Assembly (NCBI GenBank): GCA_020829485.1
Contig: JAIVFU010000064.1
Coordinates: 1-9,064, forward strand
Direction: 5' to 3'
Length of the DNA: 9,064 nucleotides
Source: Nostoc sp. CHAB 5834
Lineage (GTDB): Bacteria > Cyanobacteriota > Cyanobacteriia > Cyanobacteriales > Nostocaceae
Under the pieces are notes generated by a model that was not told where the DNA came from, did no database searches, and worked only from the letters and a program-made list of their open reading frames with translations. The position numbers and the translations under genes were made by a program. Numbering within the stretch: the first letter of the stretch is position 1; each line of letters begins with the position of its first letter. Below are positions 6,883 to 9,064 of this stretch, piece after piece.

Positions 6883-9064
6883 TCATGCGTAGGGTATTAT
6901 TAATTGCGAATTGCTTTGACATTGAATTGGGTTCTGTCTGGAAGTATGAGGAGTAGCGGTGGATGAATTAGCACTGAGGACTATTTGTCCTTTGGCGTTT
7001 AGTACTGCACCTGTGGCTTCAACAATGCGTTTAGGAGTGGAGGTTGTTGGTTTATTAGTAACAAGTGGTAGGGAACGGTTGTTATTGCTGGGTTTAAAAG
7101 CCACCCAATCTATTTGGGTTGCATCTGGAGTGAGAATGTCTTTGGGATTGGCTGGTAAACCACCGCGTCCAGTAATCACAAATCGGTTTTGGGCGTAACC
7201 TGGACTATAGCAGCCTTGGGCTACCTGGGTGTCAACTGGTACTGTTGGCAATTCAACTAAGCCACTGTTGGGATCGATACCAGGTGTATTAAGTTCTACA
7301 GTGCCTTGTGTACCAAATTCTGAACTAGCAGTGATGTCACTCAAGGGAGTTGGACTTTCACGAAACTCAATACCATAAATGCCAAAGGCTTTAATATCTA
7401 CTTTCCCACCTGTGCCAGTAAAAGCATTAGCAGTGATGTCGCTATTTTCGCTTGGCACAGCAACAATGAAGCCCGACGGGGCATCAATATTAATGTTGCC
7501 ACCATTACCACCAGTTAGCGCTGTGCCTGCGGTGGTAGAAATTTCAGCGCCATGACGGAGAAGGAGTAAATCAGTTTGTAAGTTGATGTCGCCACCGTTA
7601 CCCGATGCAGATTTGGCGTTGAGTCTGCCACCATTGTCTAGGGTAATTCTAGGTGAGGTGACGATAATATCTCCAGCAGTACCCGTCGGACTTTGGGAGT
7701 CAACAAACAAGCCACTGTTAAAGTTAGAACTATTGCCAGAAATGGTGAAAAAATCAGCAGCATTAACTTTAATGGTGCCTGCATTACCTTGTCCCGAAGT
7801 TGAGGCAATAAGTTGAGCGTCATCACTTAGAGACAATGAACCAGAATCGATAGTAATGTTACCTCCATTGCCAACTGTCCCAGTTTCCACCAAGCTGCGA
7901 ATCCAACTAAAACGCTCGTTTTTCTTTCCAGCAATATTAACAATACCTGTAACATTCACATTGACATTCCCCGCATCCCCCCGTCCTGCTGGCGCTGTTC
8001 CAGATGCTTCTTGAGTAGAGGTTAGCAGTTGAGAGCCATCTTTTAGCAAGAGGCTTGCAGCATTGATGTCGATATTACCTCCCTTACCTACACCTCCCTC
8101 TGACACCGTGCTGGAAATATCACTATCTGCAAGAGAAACAGCATCTTGTGCTTGCACTGTCACATTCCCTGCATTCCCAACTCCTGAAGTTGAAGTAGAA
8201 AGAAAAGCGCCACTTAGCCAGAGGCTTGCAGCATTGATGTCGATATTGCCACCTTTACCTACACCCCGTTCACCCACCGAGATGGAAATAGCACTATCTG
8301 CAATGTTAACAGTATCTTGTACCCGTAGTGTCACATTCCCTGCATTCCCTTGTCCCTGAGTTGGGGCACTAACTTCAGCGTCATCGCGTAACGAGAGGGT
8401 TGCAGCGGAGATATCAATATTACCTCCGTTACCGACACCTCCCGCTGTGCTGTAGATTTCACTATCTGCAATGTCAACAGCATCTCGTACCCGCACTGTC
8501 ACATTTCCTGCATTCCCTTCTCCAAAATTTGAGGCATTAAGTCGAGCCTCATCACTTAGAGAGAATGAACCAGAATCGATAGTAATGTTACCTCCATTGC
8601 CAACTGTCCCCCTTTCCACTTCGCTGCGAATCCCACTGGCAAAACCGTTTTTCTCCCCAGCAATATTAACAATACCTGTAACATTCACATTGACATTCCC
8701 CGCATCCCCCCGTCCTGCTGGCGCTGTTGCAGATTTTTGTTCAGTAGAGGTTACCAGTTGAGAGCCATCTTTTAGCCAGAGGCTTGCAGCATTGATGTCG
8801 ATATTACCTCCCTTACCTACACCTCCCTCTGACACCGTGCTGTAAATTTCAGCATTATCTGCTAGAGTTACAGCATCTTGTGCCCGCACTGTCACATTCC
8901 CTGCATTACCTTGTCCAAATGTTGAGGTAGCAAGTTGAGCGCCATCTTTTAGCCAGAGGCTTGCAGCATTGATGTCGATATTGCCACCTTGACCTACACC
9001 TCCCTCTGACACCGTGCTCTCAATAGCACTATCTGCAATGTCAACAGCATCTCGTACCCGCACT
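6883..9064 (-). CDS. Filamentous haemagglutinin-like exoprotein (TpsA), C-terminal part, runs off right edge
   Basis: The visible part is about 727 codons of a large secreted protein. The 5' end, with signal peptide and TPS domain, lies beyond the right edge; the GTG at 9063 is an internal codon, not a start. Residues 1 to about 430, counted from that GTG, are glycine/asparagine-rich beta-helix repeats (GKGGNIDINAASL, GNAGNVTVRAQDAV, GRGDAGNVNVNVTG). Less regular beta-helix sequence follows, then the tail typical of cyanobacterial members: FRESPTPLSDITASS (567-581), NSGLVELP, VAQGC and TGRGGLP (631-637). The only cysteines in the visible part are 618 and 715, both in this tail. The TpsB gene follows after 149 bp, making it the likely transporter. 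The repeats resemble those of the left TpsA at protein and DNA level. Function as a surface adhesin or matrix protein is inference. Confidence 0.93.
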   Translation of the reverse strand, partial: VRVRDAVDIADSAIESTVSEGGVGQGGNIDINAASLWLKDGAQLATSTFGQGNAGNVTVRAQDAVTLADNAEIYSTVSEGGVGKGGNIDINAASLWLKDGSQLVTSTEQKSATAPAGRGDAGNVNVNVTGIVNIAGEKNGFASGIRSEVERGTVGNGGNITIDSGSFSLSDEARLNASNFGEGNAGNVTVRVRDAVDIADSEIYSTAGGVGNGGNIDISAATLSLRDDAEVSAPTQGQGNAGNVTLRVQDTVNIADSAISISVGERGVGKGGNIDINAASLWLSGAFLSTSTSGVGNAGNVTVQAQDAVSLADSDISSTVSEGGVGKGGNIDINAASLLLKDGSQLLTSTQEASGTAPAGRGDAGNVNVNVTGIVNIAGKKNERFSWIRSLVETGTVGNGGNITIDSGSLSLSDDAQLIASTSGQGNAGTIKVNAADFFTISGNSSNFNSGLFVDSQSPTGTAGDIIVTSPRITLDNGGRLNAKSASGNGGDINLQTDLLLLRHGAEISTTAGTALTGGNGGNINIDAPSGFIVAVPSENSDITANAFTGTGGKVDIKAFGIYGIEFRESPTPLSDITASSEFGTQGTVELNTPGIDPNSGLVELPTVPVDTQVAQGCYSPGYAQNRFVITGRGGLPANPKDILTPDATQIDWVAFKPSNNNRSLPLVTNKPTTSTPKRIVEATGAVLNAKGQIVLSANSSTATPHTSRQNPIQCQSNSQLIIPYA
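6902..6914. repeat. Inverted copy of the heptamer repeat at the 3' end of the right TpsA gene
   Basis: AATTGCGAATTGC on the plus strand is the exact reverse complement of 6761-6773 and of 6768-6780 in the heptamer array. It encodes residues SNSQL close to the C-terminus of the right TpsA. In mRNA the two elements could pair over 13 bp, enclosing the TpsA stop codon and most of the intergenic region. Confidence 0.75.
7931..9016. repeat. Nested repeats inside the right TpsA gene
   Basis: A block starting GCAATATTAACAATACCTGT recurs at 7931 and 8660, an offset of 729 bp or 243 codons. Within each block a shorter module beginning GAGGCTTGCAGCATTGATGT occurs twice, at 8050 and 8221 and again at 8779 and 8956, offsets of 171 and 177 bp (57 and 59 codons). 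All offsets are multiples of three. The pattern suggests duplication of a small module, followed by duplication of a larger block. Confidence 0.85.

Noticed and set aside
6878..6889. Small inverted repeat CGCATTCATGCG around the right TpsA stop codon
   Set aside because: A 5-bp stem with a 2-nt centre is too short to form a stable RNA hairpin, and no uridine tract follows.
6883..9064. Right TpsA considered complete with a GTG start at 9063
   Set aside because: No signal peptide or TPS domain is present at that point; the frame begins in the middle of a repeat and continues past the edge.

Overview
The window looks like chromosome from a filamentous, probably heterocystous (Nostocales-type) cyanobacterium. 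The signs are three: two copies of the cyanobacterial HIP1 octamer GCGATCGC (263-270 and 3958-3965), a heptamer short tandem repeat (CAATTCG)n upstream of one gene, and gene families typical of these organisms (haemagglutination-domain TpsA proteins with a TGRGGLP tail, and a TPR-CHAT protein). The genus cannot be read from the sequence.

All four recognisable genes lie on the minus strand, so the transcription order runs from the right edge to the left edge. (1) 9064-6883 is the 3' part of a large filamentous-haemagglutinin-like exoprotein (TpsA, here 'right TpsA'), cut by the right edge. (2) 6733-4898 is its likely outer-membrane transporter (TpsB, FhaC/ShlB family), complete. (3) 4772-2070 is a complete 900-residue exported or membrane-anchored protein with TPR repeats and a C-terminal CHAT (caspase-like) protease domain with an apparently intact His-Cys dyad. 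(4) 1714-1 is the 5' part of a second TpsA paralogue ('left TpsA') with signal peptide, haemagglutination/TPS domain and the start of its repeats, cut by the left edge.

Genes 1-3 are separated by 149 and 125 bp and could form one transcript. The left TpsA follows a 355-bp AT-rich gap, has a clear AGGAG ribosome-binding site and may have its own promoter. The likely working unit is a two-partner secretion locus: TpsB exports one or both TpsA adhesins across the outer membrane, and the TPR-CHAT protein, itself carrying a signal sequence, may act on or be controlled by secreted or surface proteins. That last link rests only on gene order.

The most notable structures are a nearly identical 390-bp tandem duplication inside the left TpsA, nested 171/177-bp and about 730-bp repeats inside the right TpsA, stretches of DNA shared by the two TpsA genes, a cysteine pair confined to the C-terminus of the right TpsA, and a heptamer repeat array at the TpsB start with a 13-bp inverted copy inside the end of the preceding gene. 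No tRNA, rRNA, CRISPR array, transposase or prophage gene was seen.
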